A stretch of 37,515 bases of DNA. Origin: an uncultured Bacteroidales bacterium (lineage in GTDB: Bacteria > Bacteroidota > Bacteroidia > Bacteroidales > Paludibacteraceae). The stretch covers positions 1 through 37,515 of the forward strand of contig CADAZU010000022.1 of the NCBI GenBank assembly GCA_902792535.1, given 5' to 3'. The position numbers and the translations under genes are program-made. Shown here piece after piece: positions 28,761 to 36,916 of this stretch (position 1 is its first letter; the number at the start of each line of letters is the position of its first letter). The notes beneath the pieces were generated by a model. It was not told where the DNA came from, made no database searches, and was given only the letters and a program-made list of their open reading frames with translations.

Positions 28761-30575
28761 ATGAAAAAATTCTTGAAGATATGTGGATGGGGAGCGCTAG
28801 CAATAGTGCTCCTCTTTGCATTGATACTTGCCCTTTCGCCCGTGGCAAAGCATATCGTGAACACGCGCGGCGAGGACATCGTAGGACGGCAACTCCATGC
28901 CGACCAAGTGGTGATCAATCCCTTCTGGGGCGGCGTCACAATCGAAGGCTTCCAATGCAAGGAAGCGAACGGAGAGACCGATTTTCTCACCTTCGACCGG
29001 CTCTATGTGCAGATCGCTTGGCCGCAACTGATCGCCAAACGCGTGAAGATACGTGCCATCCACCTGAACGGGTTCGACGGACAGGTACTCAAGACCCGCG
29101 ACAAACTCAATTTCTCGGACATTATCGAGCGTTTCTCCAAGAAGGACTCGATTGAGCAACCCCAAGACACCACTCCCGGCGGGTGGAAAATCTTTCTGGA
29201 CGACATCCGGATCAACAACAGCAACGTCCGTTACCGCGACGTGATTTCCAATAAGCAATGGAAGATCGAGGATCTCTCGCTGCGCGTGCCCGGTCTCTAT
29301 TTCGATAACACCCAGACCAACGCCGGCTTGGAGTTCGGTCTGCCGACAGGAGGCAGGGTGGGGATCGTAGCCGGATACAAGATGCAGGCAAACCGCTATG
29401 CGGTGAATATCAAGCTTTATGACGTGCACACCGACGTGGTTCTGCCGCTCGTGCAGGATTACCTCAATGTAAGCGGTCTGGGAGCCAAGTTGAACGGCTC
29501 CGTCCATGTGGACGGCAGTCTGGATAATATCACGAATATCCAGATGAGAGGCGGGCTCTCGATGGCGGGATTGAGTATCCGCGACACGCACGACGACGAG
29601 ATCGCCGCGATGGACGAACTGCGCGTGGTGATCGACCGCGGAGACCTGAACACCAACACTTTTATTCTCGATTCGCTCTTCATCACCGGCGTCACCGGCA
29701 ATTACGAGGTGCACGAGAACTGGAACACTCTCTCGCGGCTGATGAAATCCAAAGAGGACGAGAGTCAGGAACCGGACAGCGTGGCGGTACAAAAGCCCTC
29801 CAATAACCAACCGGCTTCCAAACCGCTGGTATGGATGGCAAAGAAAGTGAAGATCACCGGACATGACCTCGCTTACCACGACTACTCGATGAAAAACGAC
29901 TGGGAGTATGCGATCAAGTCGCTGCAGGTAGAGGGCAGCAATATAGCTACCAACGGACGCAATGCGATCAAGATGAAAGCCGTCCTCACCTCCGACGCAC
30001 AACTGGATGTGGATTTCACCGGAGGACTGGATCTGGCGAACCAAGACACGCGTATGAGTCTGAAACTCAAGGGAGTCAAACTGGAAGATTTCGATGCGCT
30101 ATGCCGTAACTATACGGGCTATCCGCTCAACGGCGGAGACCTGAGTCTGGACAGCAAGATTGATGTGCTGGGAGGCAGGATGAACGGCTCCAACAAGATC
30201 GTTATTGATCATCCCAACGTGGGCAAGAAAGAGCGTTTCACCAAGGCACCGTATAAGAATATACCTGTGCGCATGGGCTTTAAGATGCTGACTTCGGCGC
30301 AAGACATGATCATTCTGGACGTGCCGGTAAGCGGCGATGCCAAGAATCCCAAATTCAGTTTCCGCAAGGTGATCGGACGGGCGTTACTGAAAGTCTTTTT
30401 CGGTCCGCTGATGGGTGTCAATGACCGCAAGTCCGTCAGCGAAGAGGAATTGAAAGAGATGCAGGAGTTGCTGGGCGAAGGTGACTCACTCCGCAATGAC
30501 ACGGTGGGAGAGAGTGCGGCAGACGTCGCAATGACCGCAGGCGACAGCGTCGGTCTCACCGAAATAAGCGAGTAA
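28761..30575 (+). CDS. AsmA/DUF748-like envelope protein
   Basis: A 604-residue protein with one N-terminal membrane anchor (WGALAIVLLFALILALSPVA) and a large beta-rich periplasmic part (repeated strands such as VKIRAIHLNGFDGQVLK; GLGAKLNGSVHVDGSLDNI; LKLKGVKLEDFDALCRNYTG). This matches the AsmA/DUF748 group, whose relatives form bridge-like lipid-transfer grooves between inner and outer membranes. A role in envelope lipid transport is inferred. It is 11 bases after tsf and probably read from the ribosomal operon, an odd partner. The C-terminal 30 residues, acidic and poorly conserved in appearance, are encoded antisense to the recQ zinc region (overlap 30486-30575). Confidence 0.8.
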   Translation: MKKFLKICGWGALAIVLLFALILALSPVAKHIVNTRGEDIVGRQLHADQVVINPFWGGVTIEGFQCKEANGETDFLTFDRLYVQIAWPQLIAKRVKIRAIHLNGFDGQVLKTRDKLNFSDIIERFSKKDSIEQPQDTTPGGWKIFLDDIRINNSNVRYRDVISNKQWKIEDLSLRVPGLYFDNTQTNAGLEFGLPTGGRVGIVAGYKMQANRYAVNIKLYDVHTDVVLPLVQDYLNVSGLGAKLNGSVHVDGSLDNITNIQMRGGLSMAGLSIRDTHDDEIAAMDELRVVIDRGDLNTNTFILDSLFITGVTGNYEVHENWNTLSRLMKSKEDESQEPDSVAVQKPSNNQPASKPLVWMAKKVKITGHDLAYHDYSMKNDWEYAIKSLQVEGSNIATNGRNAIKMKAVLTSDAQLDVDFTGGLDLANQDTRMSLKLKGVKLEDFDALCRNYTGYPLNGGDLSLDSKIDVLGGRMNGSNKIVIDHPNVGKKERFTKAPYKNIPVRMGFKMLTSAQDMIILDVPVSGDAKNPKFSFRKVIGRALLKVFFGPLMGVNDRKSVSEEELKEMQELLGEGDSLRNDTVGESAADVAMTAGDSVGLTEISE

Positions 30576-32201
30576 GACCTGCTCACGGCAGAATTGATCC
30601 TGCTCGGCGTACTCCAGCATGGCATTCAGCTTGGAGACATAGCGTGCTTGGCGTTCTTCGAAGATAGCGGGCGAGAGGTAGATTTCTGCTTCTCGCTCGT
30701 TTGTCATAACGAGGCTGGATCCCACCGTGCGAGGGATATACGTGATAATTCCCCGCTGCGCCAGAGAAACCAATATCTGGTGGGTTGCTTTATTGTCCGC
30801 TTCGCGCACATACTGCAGGTCGGTATAGATACCCGAATATTGGCGCATGAGCTGGTCTAATAGCTGCGCTTGCTCCGTAGAAAGGTTGTAGGCTCCCAAC
30901 TCGTGCCTCGGCACGCGGATCTGCACGCGCGGCTGGGTCTCGTACTCCTCCTCGAAATGGATATACCCCGCTTGGGTCAGGATATGCAGGGCGGAGTAGG
31001 TCTGGATCACCGGCAGTTTCATGACGTGGCATAGCTGGTCCATGTGTACCGCAAAGCGATGTCCCAAACCACTACCGGCTCCTATTTGCAGAAAATCCAT
31101 GGTCTTGTGATAGACCTGCTCCACAAACTCCTTCGGCGGATAGGTGTCCACAATCCGTTTCTTCGTTTTCGCTTTGTCCTCCTGTTCGTTGAAGAGCAGT
31201 ACGGCATAGGCGGTCTTACCGTCTCGTCCGGCGCGTCCGGCTTCCTGGTAATAACTCTCTATCGTGTTCGGCAGGTCCACATGGATGACCACCCGCACAT
31301 CGGATTTGTCGATTCCCATTCCGAACGCGTTGGTAGCCACGATGATACGCGTCTGTCCGTTCTTCCATGCCTCCTGCCGCTCGTTGCGTTCTTGTGTTGT
31401 TAATCCGGCATGATAGTACTGCGAATTGAGTGCCGTGGATTGAGAGTTGAGCCATTCGGAGAGTTCTTGCGCCCGTTTGCGATTGCGGACATAGACGATT
31501 GCGCTGCCCGGCACGCGGGAAAGGATATGCGCCACTTGTGCCGCTTTGTTGTCCGTCCGGCGAACGATATATTGCAAGTTCTCGCGGTGGAAAGACTTGC
31601 GGAGAACGTGCTTCTCTTGAAAGCCCAGCTTGTCCTGTATATCGTCGATCGTTTCCGGCGTCGCCGTAGCCGTGAGTGCCAAAACCGGCACATCCGGCAG
31701 CAGTTCACGAATCGCTGCAATCTTCAGATACGACGGACGAAAATCATAACCCCACTGCGAGATACAATGCGCTTCGTCCACGGCTATCAGCCCGATCGGT
31801 AATTGCGCCAGACGCTTGCGGAACTCCTCGCTCTCCAGCCGCTCCGGCGAGCAATAGAGGAAATGGTATGGCCCGTAGAGACAGTTATCCAGCGCGACGC
31901 GCTGTTTGTCCCAACTCATGCCGGTATAGACCGCCGCCGCATGAATACCTTTTTTCTGCAAGTTCTCCACTTGGTCTTTCATCAGCGCAATGAGCGGCGT
32001 GATGACGAGGCACAGCCGCTTCTCCGGATTCTCGTTCGCCATGACGAGGGTAGGTACCTGAAAACAGAGGCTCTTTCCCCCGCCGGTCGGCATGAGTGCC
32101 AGTGTGTCGCGTCCCGCCAGCACGGACTCAACGATCTCCGCCTGCAACGGGCGGAAATCGTCAAATCCGAAATAGGTATGTAGCGCTTCGCGTGGTGTCA
32201 T
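30486..32201 (-). CDS. recQ: RecQ-family ATP-dependent DNA helicase
   Basis: RecQ unwinds DNA 3' to 5' in recombination repair. The 571 residues from the ATG at 32201 show [14 protein letters not shown] (motif 0), [14 protein letters not shown] (Walker A), [18 protein letters not shown] (DEAH box), ALTATATP and [16 protein letters not shown] with [11 protein letters not shown] (motifs V-VI). A winged-helix-like region follows. The zinc cysteines ([13 protein letters not shown], then ACGHCDVC) come last, only ten residues before the end. In E. coli RecQ the zinc module precedes the winged helix and an HRDC domain follows; here HRDC is absent. An open upstream extension overlaps gltX and lacks RecQ features. 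The start overlaps the gltX stop by four bases. Confidence 0.93.
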   Translation of the reverse strand: MTPREALHTYFGFDDFRPLQAEIVESVLAGRDTLALMPTGGGKSLCFQVPTLVMANENPEKRLCLVITPLIALMKDQVENLQKKGIHAAAVYTGMSWDKQRVALDNCLYGPYHFLYCSPERLESEEFRKRLAQLPIGLIAVDEAHCISQWGYDFRPSYLKIAAIRELLPDVPVLALTATATPETIDDIQDKLGFQEKHVLRKSFHRENLQYIVRRTDNKAAQVAHILSRVPGSAIVYVRNRKRAQELSEWLNSQSTALNSQYYHAGLTTQERNERQEAWKNGQTRIIVATNAFGMGIDKSDVRVVIHVDLPNTIESYYQEAGRAGRDGKTAYAVLLFNEQEDKAKTKKRIVDTYPPKEFVEQVYHKTMDFLQIGAGSGLGHRFAVHMDQLCHVMKLPVIQTYSALHILTQAGYIHFEEEYETQPRVQIRVPRHELGAYNLSTEQAQLLDQLMRQYSGIYTDLQYVREADNKATHQILVSLAQRGIITYIPRTVGSSLVMTNEREAEIYLSPAIFEERQARYVSKLNAMLEYAEQDQFCREQVLLAYFGETDAVACGHCDVCRTLSHRVIAE

Positions 32202-33799
32202 AGGCGTGTAAGCGCTGTGCGGACACGGCGGAGGGTTTCTTCCTTGCCGAGCACATCGGTGATATTCCAGATATGCGGACCGCGGGCGGCGCCGACGAGA
32301 CAGATACGGAAGGCATTCATGACGATACCCACGCCGTATTCCTTCTCCGCAATCCATGGCATGACGACACCGTCGAGATACCGACGAGATACCGTGTTTC
32401 CCTCTGCGTCAATTTCATCGTGACCCTCATACCAATTCTCCTCACTCACACCCTCTAAAATAGTGAGCAGCTCCTGCATGTGCTTCGGCGAGTCCTCTTT
32501 CCAGCGCTTTTTAAGCGATTTCTCGTCGTACTCGGTCGGAGCGACAAAGAAGAAATTGACCTGCTCCCAGAGTTCCGGCACGAAGTTCACACGGTCTTTG
32601 GTTAAGCCGATCACTTTGGCTACCATCGATTTATCAATGTTTCGATATGTCGATTCATCGAGGTGCTCTTTCAAAACCGGCATAAACATCTCTGCGAGCT
32701 CCTCGTTGGAGCGGAGTTGGAGGTATTGGTGGTTGAACCATTTGCCTTTCTCATAGTCGAACTTGGCTCCTGACTTGGACACGCGGTCGAGGGAGAAATC
32801 CTTGATCAGTTCATCCATGGTGTACATCTCCTGGTCGCCGGAACCATGCCAGCCAAGGAGCGCGAGGAAGTTAATCACCGCTTCCGGCAAGTATCCGCTC
32901 TCGCGGTAACCGGATGAAACGGTGCCATCTTTCTGGTTGTGGAACTCCAGCGGGAAGACGGGGAAACCGAGACGGTCACCGTCGCGCTTGGAGAGTTTGC
33001 CGTTGCCATCGGGCTTGAGCAGCAGCGGCAGGTGAGCAAACTGCGGCATGGTGTCCTCCCATCCGAACGCGCGGTAAAGGAGCACGTGGAGCGGGGCGGA
33101 AGGCAACCATTCCTCGCCGCGGATGACATGGCTTATCTCCATCAGATGGTCGTCCACGATGTTCGCCAGATGGTAGGTGGGCAGGTCGTCCGCCGACTTA
33201 TACAGCACTTTGTCGTCCAGGATATTGCTGTTGATCACCACTTCGCCGCGGATCAAGTCATGCACATGCACGTCCTCGTCCGGCTCGACCTTGAAGCGGA
33301 CAACATATTTCTCGCCTTTGTCCAGCAACGCTTGCACCTCGTCTGCGCTCATGGTCAGCGAGTTGCGCATTTGCATGCGTGTGCGTGCATCGTACTGGAA
33401 ATTAGGAATCTCCGCGCGCTTGGCATCCAGTTCCTCCGGCGTGTCAAACGCAATGTATGCATGCCCGGAATCCAGCAGTTGCTTCACGTACTGGTGGTAG
33501 ATCTCGCGTCGCTCGGACTGGCGGTACGGTCCGTGTTCTCCGACCGCCTCAATCTCTTTCGTGCCTTTCTTCAGCCGCATACCTTCATCAATACCGATAC
33601 CCAGCCAATCGAGGGCTTCCAGAATATACTCCTCTGCGCCCGGCACAAAACGGGTACTATCCGTATCCTCAATACGCAGCAGCATGTCGCCGCCGTGCTG
33701 GCGGGCAAACAGATAATTGTACAAAGCGGTTCGAACACCGCCGATGTGTAATGCGCCCGTAGGAGACGGCGCAAAACGAACTCTTACTCTTCTTTCCAT
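32198..33799 (-). CDS. gltX: Glutamyl-tRNA synthetase
   Basis: GltX charges tRNA-Glu. The 533 residues show the HIGH-type signature ([20 protein letters not shown]), [26 protein letters not shown] and the KMSKS-type loop GKLSKRDGD. The C-terminal anticodon-binding region follows. Residues 468-476 (VSRRYLDG) are encoded by a CGGTATCTCGT repeat shared with the DoxX-like gene; the surrounding region ([14 protein letters not shown]) looks like a variable insert. It lies 28 bases after serB and overlaps the recQ start. Confidence 0.96.
   Translation of the reverse strand: MERRVRVRFAPSPTGALHIGGVRTALYNYLFARQHGGDMLLRIEDTDSTRFVPGAEEYILEALDWLGIGIDEGMRLKKGTKEIEAVGEHGPYRQSERREIYHQYVKQLLDSGHAYIAFDTPEELDAKRAEIPNFQYDARTRMQMRNSLTMSADEVQALLDKGEKYVVRFKVEPDEDVHVHDLIRGEVVINSNILDDKVLYKSADDLPTYHLANIVDDHLMEISHVIRGEEWLPSAPLHVLLYRAFGWEDTMPQFAHLPLLLKPDGNGKLSKRDGDRLGFPVFPLEFHNQKDGTVSSGYRESGYLPEAVINFLALLGWHGSGDQEMYTMDELIKDFSLDRVSKSGAKFDYEKGKWFNHQYLQLRSNEELAEMFMPVLKEHLDESTYRNIDKSMVAKVIGLTKDRVNFVPELWEQVNFFFVAPTEYDEKSLKKRWKEDSPKHMQELLTILEGVSEENWYEGHDEIDAEGNTVSRRYLDGVVMPWIAEKEYGVGIVMNAFRICLVGAARGPHIWNITDVLGKEETLRRVRTALTRL
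32371..32396 (-). repeat. CGGTATCTCGT repeat in gltX
   Basis: Two copies of the 11-base unit. 32374-32396 is identical over 23 bases to 14148-14170, but encodes T-V-S-R-R-Y-L-D here and R-Y-L-V-G-I-S there. Confidence 0.85.
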
Positions 33800-33827
33800 A
33801 TATTATTAATCTTTAAATTTTCAATTC

Positions 33828-35054
33828 TCATGCAGCGTGTTCTTTCAGGAACGAATCTTTGAAGCCGAGGAAATACAGGATTCCGTCCAAGCCTACGGTA
33901 GAGATAGCCTGGCTGGCACTCTCTTTCACTTTCGGTTTGGCGTGGAAAGCAATACCGAGACCGGCTTTGCCCAACATCTGCAGATCGTTGGCTCCGTCAC
34001 CAACGGCGATCACTTGCGCGCGGTCGATATGCTCTACTTGCGCGATCAGCTCCAGCAACTCCGCTTTGCGGCGTGCATCCACCACATCGCCTATATAGCG
34101 TCCGGTAAACTTGCCGTCCTGCTCCTCCAGTTCGTTGGCATAGACGTAATCCACTCCGAAACGCTCCTGCAGGTACTTGCCCACAAAGGTAAATCCGCCG
34201 GAGAGGATAGCAATCTTGAATCCGCAGCGTTTGAGGATGCTGAAGAGACGGTCGGCTCCTTCGGTGATCGGCAGATGGTCAATGATATCCTGTTTGGCGG
34301 AGACGTCCAGCCCTTTGAGCAAGGCGCAGCGGCGTGTGAAACTCTCCTTGAAATCAATCTCGCCCCGCATAGCCGAGAGGGTGATGGCTTTCACTTGTTC
34401 GCCCACGCCTGCGCGTTCCGCCAATTCGTCAATGACCTCCGTCTGGATAAACGTGGAGTCCATATCGACGCAGATCAACCGTCTGTTGCGGCGGAACATA
34501 TCGTCCCTCTGGAAGGAGATGTCGATCCCTTCTTCTTTGGATACCTCCATCAGTTCGCGCTGCAGCGACTCGCGGTCGGGTAGGTTGCCGCGGAGGGAGA
34601 ACTCGATACAGGAATGTCGTTTCTCCACCGGCACGTCAATGCCCGGACGCTCGCTCAGACGCAAGATATTATCAATATTCAGTTGCCGGTCTGCCAGCAG
34701 CGCTGTCACCCGCGCTATATGCCGCGCATTGATCTCGCGCGCCAGCATGGTCACTACATAGCGGTCCTGCTCCTGCCGTCCCACCCAAGCCGAATACTCC
34801 TCTTCGCTCAGCGGCGTGAAGCGGACGATCATCTCCAGTTTGGAGCAGCAGAAAAGAACCTCTTTGATCATGTCGCCGGAGGTGGAAGGATCGTCCACGC
34901 GGATGAGGATACTGAGGTTGAGTTGGTGGTGAAGGTTCGACTGTCCGATATCCTGCACAAAAGCGCCGTACTTACCCAGCACTTCCGTGACCGCAGATGT
35001 TACACCCGGTTTGTCAAAACCGATGATGTTAATGAGTATAAATTCCCGTTCCAT
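33828..35054 (-). CDS. serB: Phosphoserine phosphatase with N-terminal ACT domains
   Basis: SerB hydrolyses phosphoserine in the last step of serine synthesis. The 408 residues from the ATG at 35054 start with an ACT region (EFILINIIGFDKPGVTSAV; a second ACT-like unit from about residue 90, VVTMLAREINARHIARV). A HAD phosphatase core follows: nucleophile in CVDMDSTFIQTEVIDELAE, FKESFTRRCALLKGL, motif II in AILSGGFTFVGKYL and motif III in VIAVGDGANDLQMLGKAG. ACT domains suggest feedback by serine. The gene is four bases after the aminotransferase gene. Confidence 0.95.
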   Translation of the reverse strand: MEREFILINIIGFDKPGVTSAVTEVLGKYGAFVQDIGQSNLHHQLNLSILIRVDDPSTSGDMIKEVLFCCSKLEMIVRFTPLSEEEYSAWVGRQEQDRYVVTMLAREINARHIARVTALLADRQLNIDNILRLSERPGIDVPVEKRHSCIEFSLRGNLPDRESLQRELMEVSKEEGIDISFQRDDMFRRNRRLICVDMDSTFIQTEVIDELAERAGVGEQVKAITLSAMRGEIDFKESFTRRCALLKGLDVSAKQDIIDHLPITEGADRLFSILKRCGFKIAILSGGFTFVGKYLQERFGVDYVYANELEEQDGKFTGRYIGDVVDARRKAELLELIAQVEHIDRAQVIAVGDGANDLQMLGKAGLGIAFHAKPKVKESASQAISTVGLDGILYFLGFKDSFLKEHAA

Positions 35055-35058
35055 TGAA

Positions 35059-36300
35059 TTATAGAATAGCTTTTTTAATGTTGTCAATGATGTATTGCGC
35101 ATCTTCGTCGGTTACCATCGGACCGCTCGGCAGGCAAAGCCCCCGCTTGAACATGGCTTCCGAGACGCCGTTGATGTAAGCCGGTGCGTTTCTGAAAACC
35201 GGTTGTTTGTGCATGGGTTTCCAAAGCGGCCGGCTCTCAATGCCGGCTTGATCCAGACATATCCGCATCGCCTCTACATTGCGGTTCGGTTCGCAATCCG
35301 TATGAACGCTGCCTCCGGCATGTACCACTCCCGCTGCTCCTCCTACGGCTCCTTGAACCGCCTCTGCATAAGCTGCTTCTTCATTCTTGACGCGCAGGTT
35401 CTCGTCCAGCAGAATGGTACAGAGCCAGTAGTTGGCGTCGTACTCTGCGGAAGGCGCGTCGTGGAAAGTGATGCCTTCGATCGAAGCAAACGCTTCGCGA
35501 TATATCTGTGCGATGTGTTTATGATGCGCCAGATGGTCGTTCAGAACGGTCATCTGACCTCGTCCGATGCCTGCGCAGATATTCGACAGACGGTAGTTGA
35601 AACCGATTGCCTCATGCTGGTAATACGGGTACGCCTCGCGCGCCTGCGTCGCGTACCACATTATTTTATCTTTTGCCGCTTGGTCTTTGCAGATCAGTGC
35701 TCCGCCGCCGGAGGTAGTGATCATTTTGTTTCCGTTGAAAGAGAGCACGCCGTATTCTCCGAACGTGCCGAGGACACGCCCTTTCCATCGGCTGCCCATG
35801 CCTTCTGCTGCATCCTCAATCACCGGAATGCCGTATTTGTCCGCAATCGCCATAATTTCCTCAATCCGGTACGGCATGCCGTATAGCGCCACAGGAATGA
35901 TTGCTTTCGGGTACTTGCCGGTTTTCGCTTTGCGGTCTATGACAGCTTGCTCCAGCAGGGCAGGATCCATATTCCAAGAACCGGGCTCCGAGTCTATAAA
36001 CACCGGCGTTGCGCCTACATAGGTGACAGGGTTTGCAGACGCGCAGAAGGTGAAACTCTGGCAGATCACTTCGTCTCCGGCTCCCACGCCGCAAGCGATC
36101 AATGCCAGATGGATTGCCGCCGTGCCGGAAGACAGCGCAACCACTTCTTTGTTCTCTCCTACAAAATGCTTCAGGTCTTCTTCAAAACCATTAACGTTCG
36201 GTCCCAAGGGTACGACCCAGTTGGTGTCAAAAGCCTCTTGAATAAATTGCTGTTCTTGCCCGCTCATGTGAGCCAGACAAAGGTATATACGTTTCGCCAT
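35059..36300 (-). CDS. DegT/DnrJ/EryC1 sugar aminotransferase (WcfR/PglE-like)
   Basis: A 413-residue PLP enzyme that should aminate a nucleotide-linked 4-keto-sugar for surface polysaccharide. Features are ALSSGTAAIHLAL, VICQSFTFCASANPV, IPVIEDAAEGMGSRWKGR, the PLP lysine in SFNGNKMITTSGGGAL and the substrate-side IESRPLWKPMHKQPVF. The next gene downstream is serB; the gene upstream encodes the initiating sugar transferase. This aminotransferase-transferase pair resembles wcfR-wcfS of the B. fragilis PSA locus, where the sugar is a 4-amino-trideoxyhexose; the same product here is inferred. Residues around 310-340 hold a Gly/Ala/Val-rich insert (EAVQGAVGGAAGVVHAGG) that is unusual at this position. 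Confidence 0.88.
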   Translation of the reverse strand: MAKRIYLCLAHMSGQEQQFIQEAFDTNWVVPLGPNVNGFEEDLKHFVGENKEVVALSSGTAAIHLALIACGVGAGDEVICQSFTFCASANPVTYVGATPVFIDSEPGSWNMDPALLEQAVIDRKAKTGKYPKAIIPVALYGMPYRIEEIMAIADKYGIPVIEDAAEGMGSRWKGRVLGTFGEYGVLSFNGNKMITTSGGGALICKDQAAKDKIMWYATQAREAYPYYQHEAIGFNYRLSNICAGIGRGQMTVLNDHLAHHKHIAQIYREAFASIEGITFHDAPSAEYDANYWLCTILLDENLRVKNEEAAYAEAVQGAVGGAAGVVHAGGSVHTDCEPNRNVEAMRICLDQAGIESRPLWKPMHKQPVFRNAPAYINGVSEAMFKRGLCLPSGPMVTDEDAQYIIDNIKKAIL

Positions 36301-36304
36301 AGTG

Positions 36305-36916
36305 TTAAATTATTTCGTTGTTGTATGTCATTTTTTTGCCGAGGACAGTACATAAAATCATCTTTATATCGTCGGCGAAGGAGTAGTGCTCCGCATAATA
36401 GCGGTTAATTCGCACCTTATCGGGGTAAATCATTTCATCGTTGTACCGAATCGGATCTTCCACCGTTGCCAGCAATTCTTCTTCGTTCCGGTACTTGAGT
36501 GTAGCGGGGCCGGTAATGCCCGGTCGAAGAGTCAGAATAATTCGATCCTCGCCCTGTAACTTATCTGCATACCCCGGTACATCCGGTCTGGGACCTACAA
36601 AAGACATGTTACCGATCAGCACATCCCATAGTTCGGGCAGTTCGTCGAGTTTGTATCTGCGCAGTTTGGCTCCCAGCGGCGTAATGCGGCTCTCTCCGGC
36701 TACGCTGACGCTGCTGCCGTTATGCCCGACGCTCATCGAGCGGAACTTATGGCATGCAAAGAGTTTGCCGCCTTTGCCGACTCGTTGCTGTACAAAGAAC
36801 ACCGGTCCGGGCATTTGGCACTTGATCATAAAAGCCACAATCAGCAACACAGGCCATAGAAAGAGTAGGCCGAGGAAGGCAACTGTTCTATCAAATATGT
36901 ATTTCAGTATGGACAT
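36305..36916 (-). CDS. Initiating undecaprenyl-phosphate sugar-1-phosphate transferase
   Basis: A 203-residue bacterial sugar transferase (PglC/WcfS type) from the ATG at 36916. A single N-terminal membrane hairpin (LGLLFLWPVLLIVAFMIK) is followed by PGPVFFVQQRVGKGGK, FACHKFRSM, the catalytic pair in YKLDELPELWDVL and MSFVGPRPDVPGY. It moves a sugar phosphate from a UDP-sugar to the lipid carrier, the first step in capsule or O-chain assembly. It overlaps the end of the glycosyltransferase gene by 26 bases and is four bases before the aminotransferase gene, so the three act together. Confidence 0.9.
   Translation of the reverse strand: MSILKYIFDRTVAFLGLLFLWPVLLIVAFMIKCQMPGPVFFVQQRVGKGGKLFACHKFRSMSVGHNGSSVSVAGESRITPLGAKLRRYKLDELPELWDVLIGNMSFVGPRPDVPGYADKLQGEDRIILTLRPGITGPATLKYRNEEELLATVEDPIRYNDEMIYPDKVRINRYYAEHYSFADDIKMILCTVLGKKMTYNNEII

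Noticed and set aside
28797-30044. A 415-codon open frame antisense to the DUF748-like gene
   Set aside because: Shadow of the forward gene; rich in His, Val and Arg with no domain, promoter or conserved motif.
32202-32357. Longer RecQ N-terminus
   Set aside because: This part overlaps gltX, is Arg/Pro-rich and lacks RecQ features; the ATG at 32201 overlaps the gltX stop as expected in this operon.
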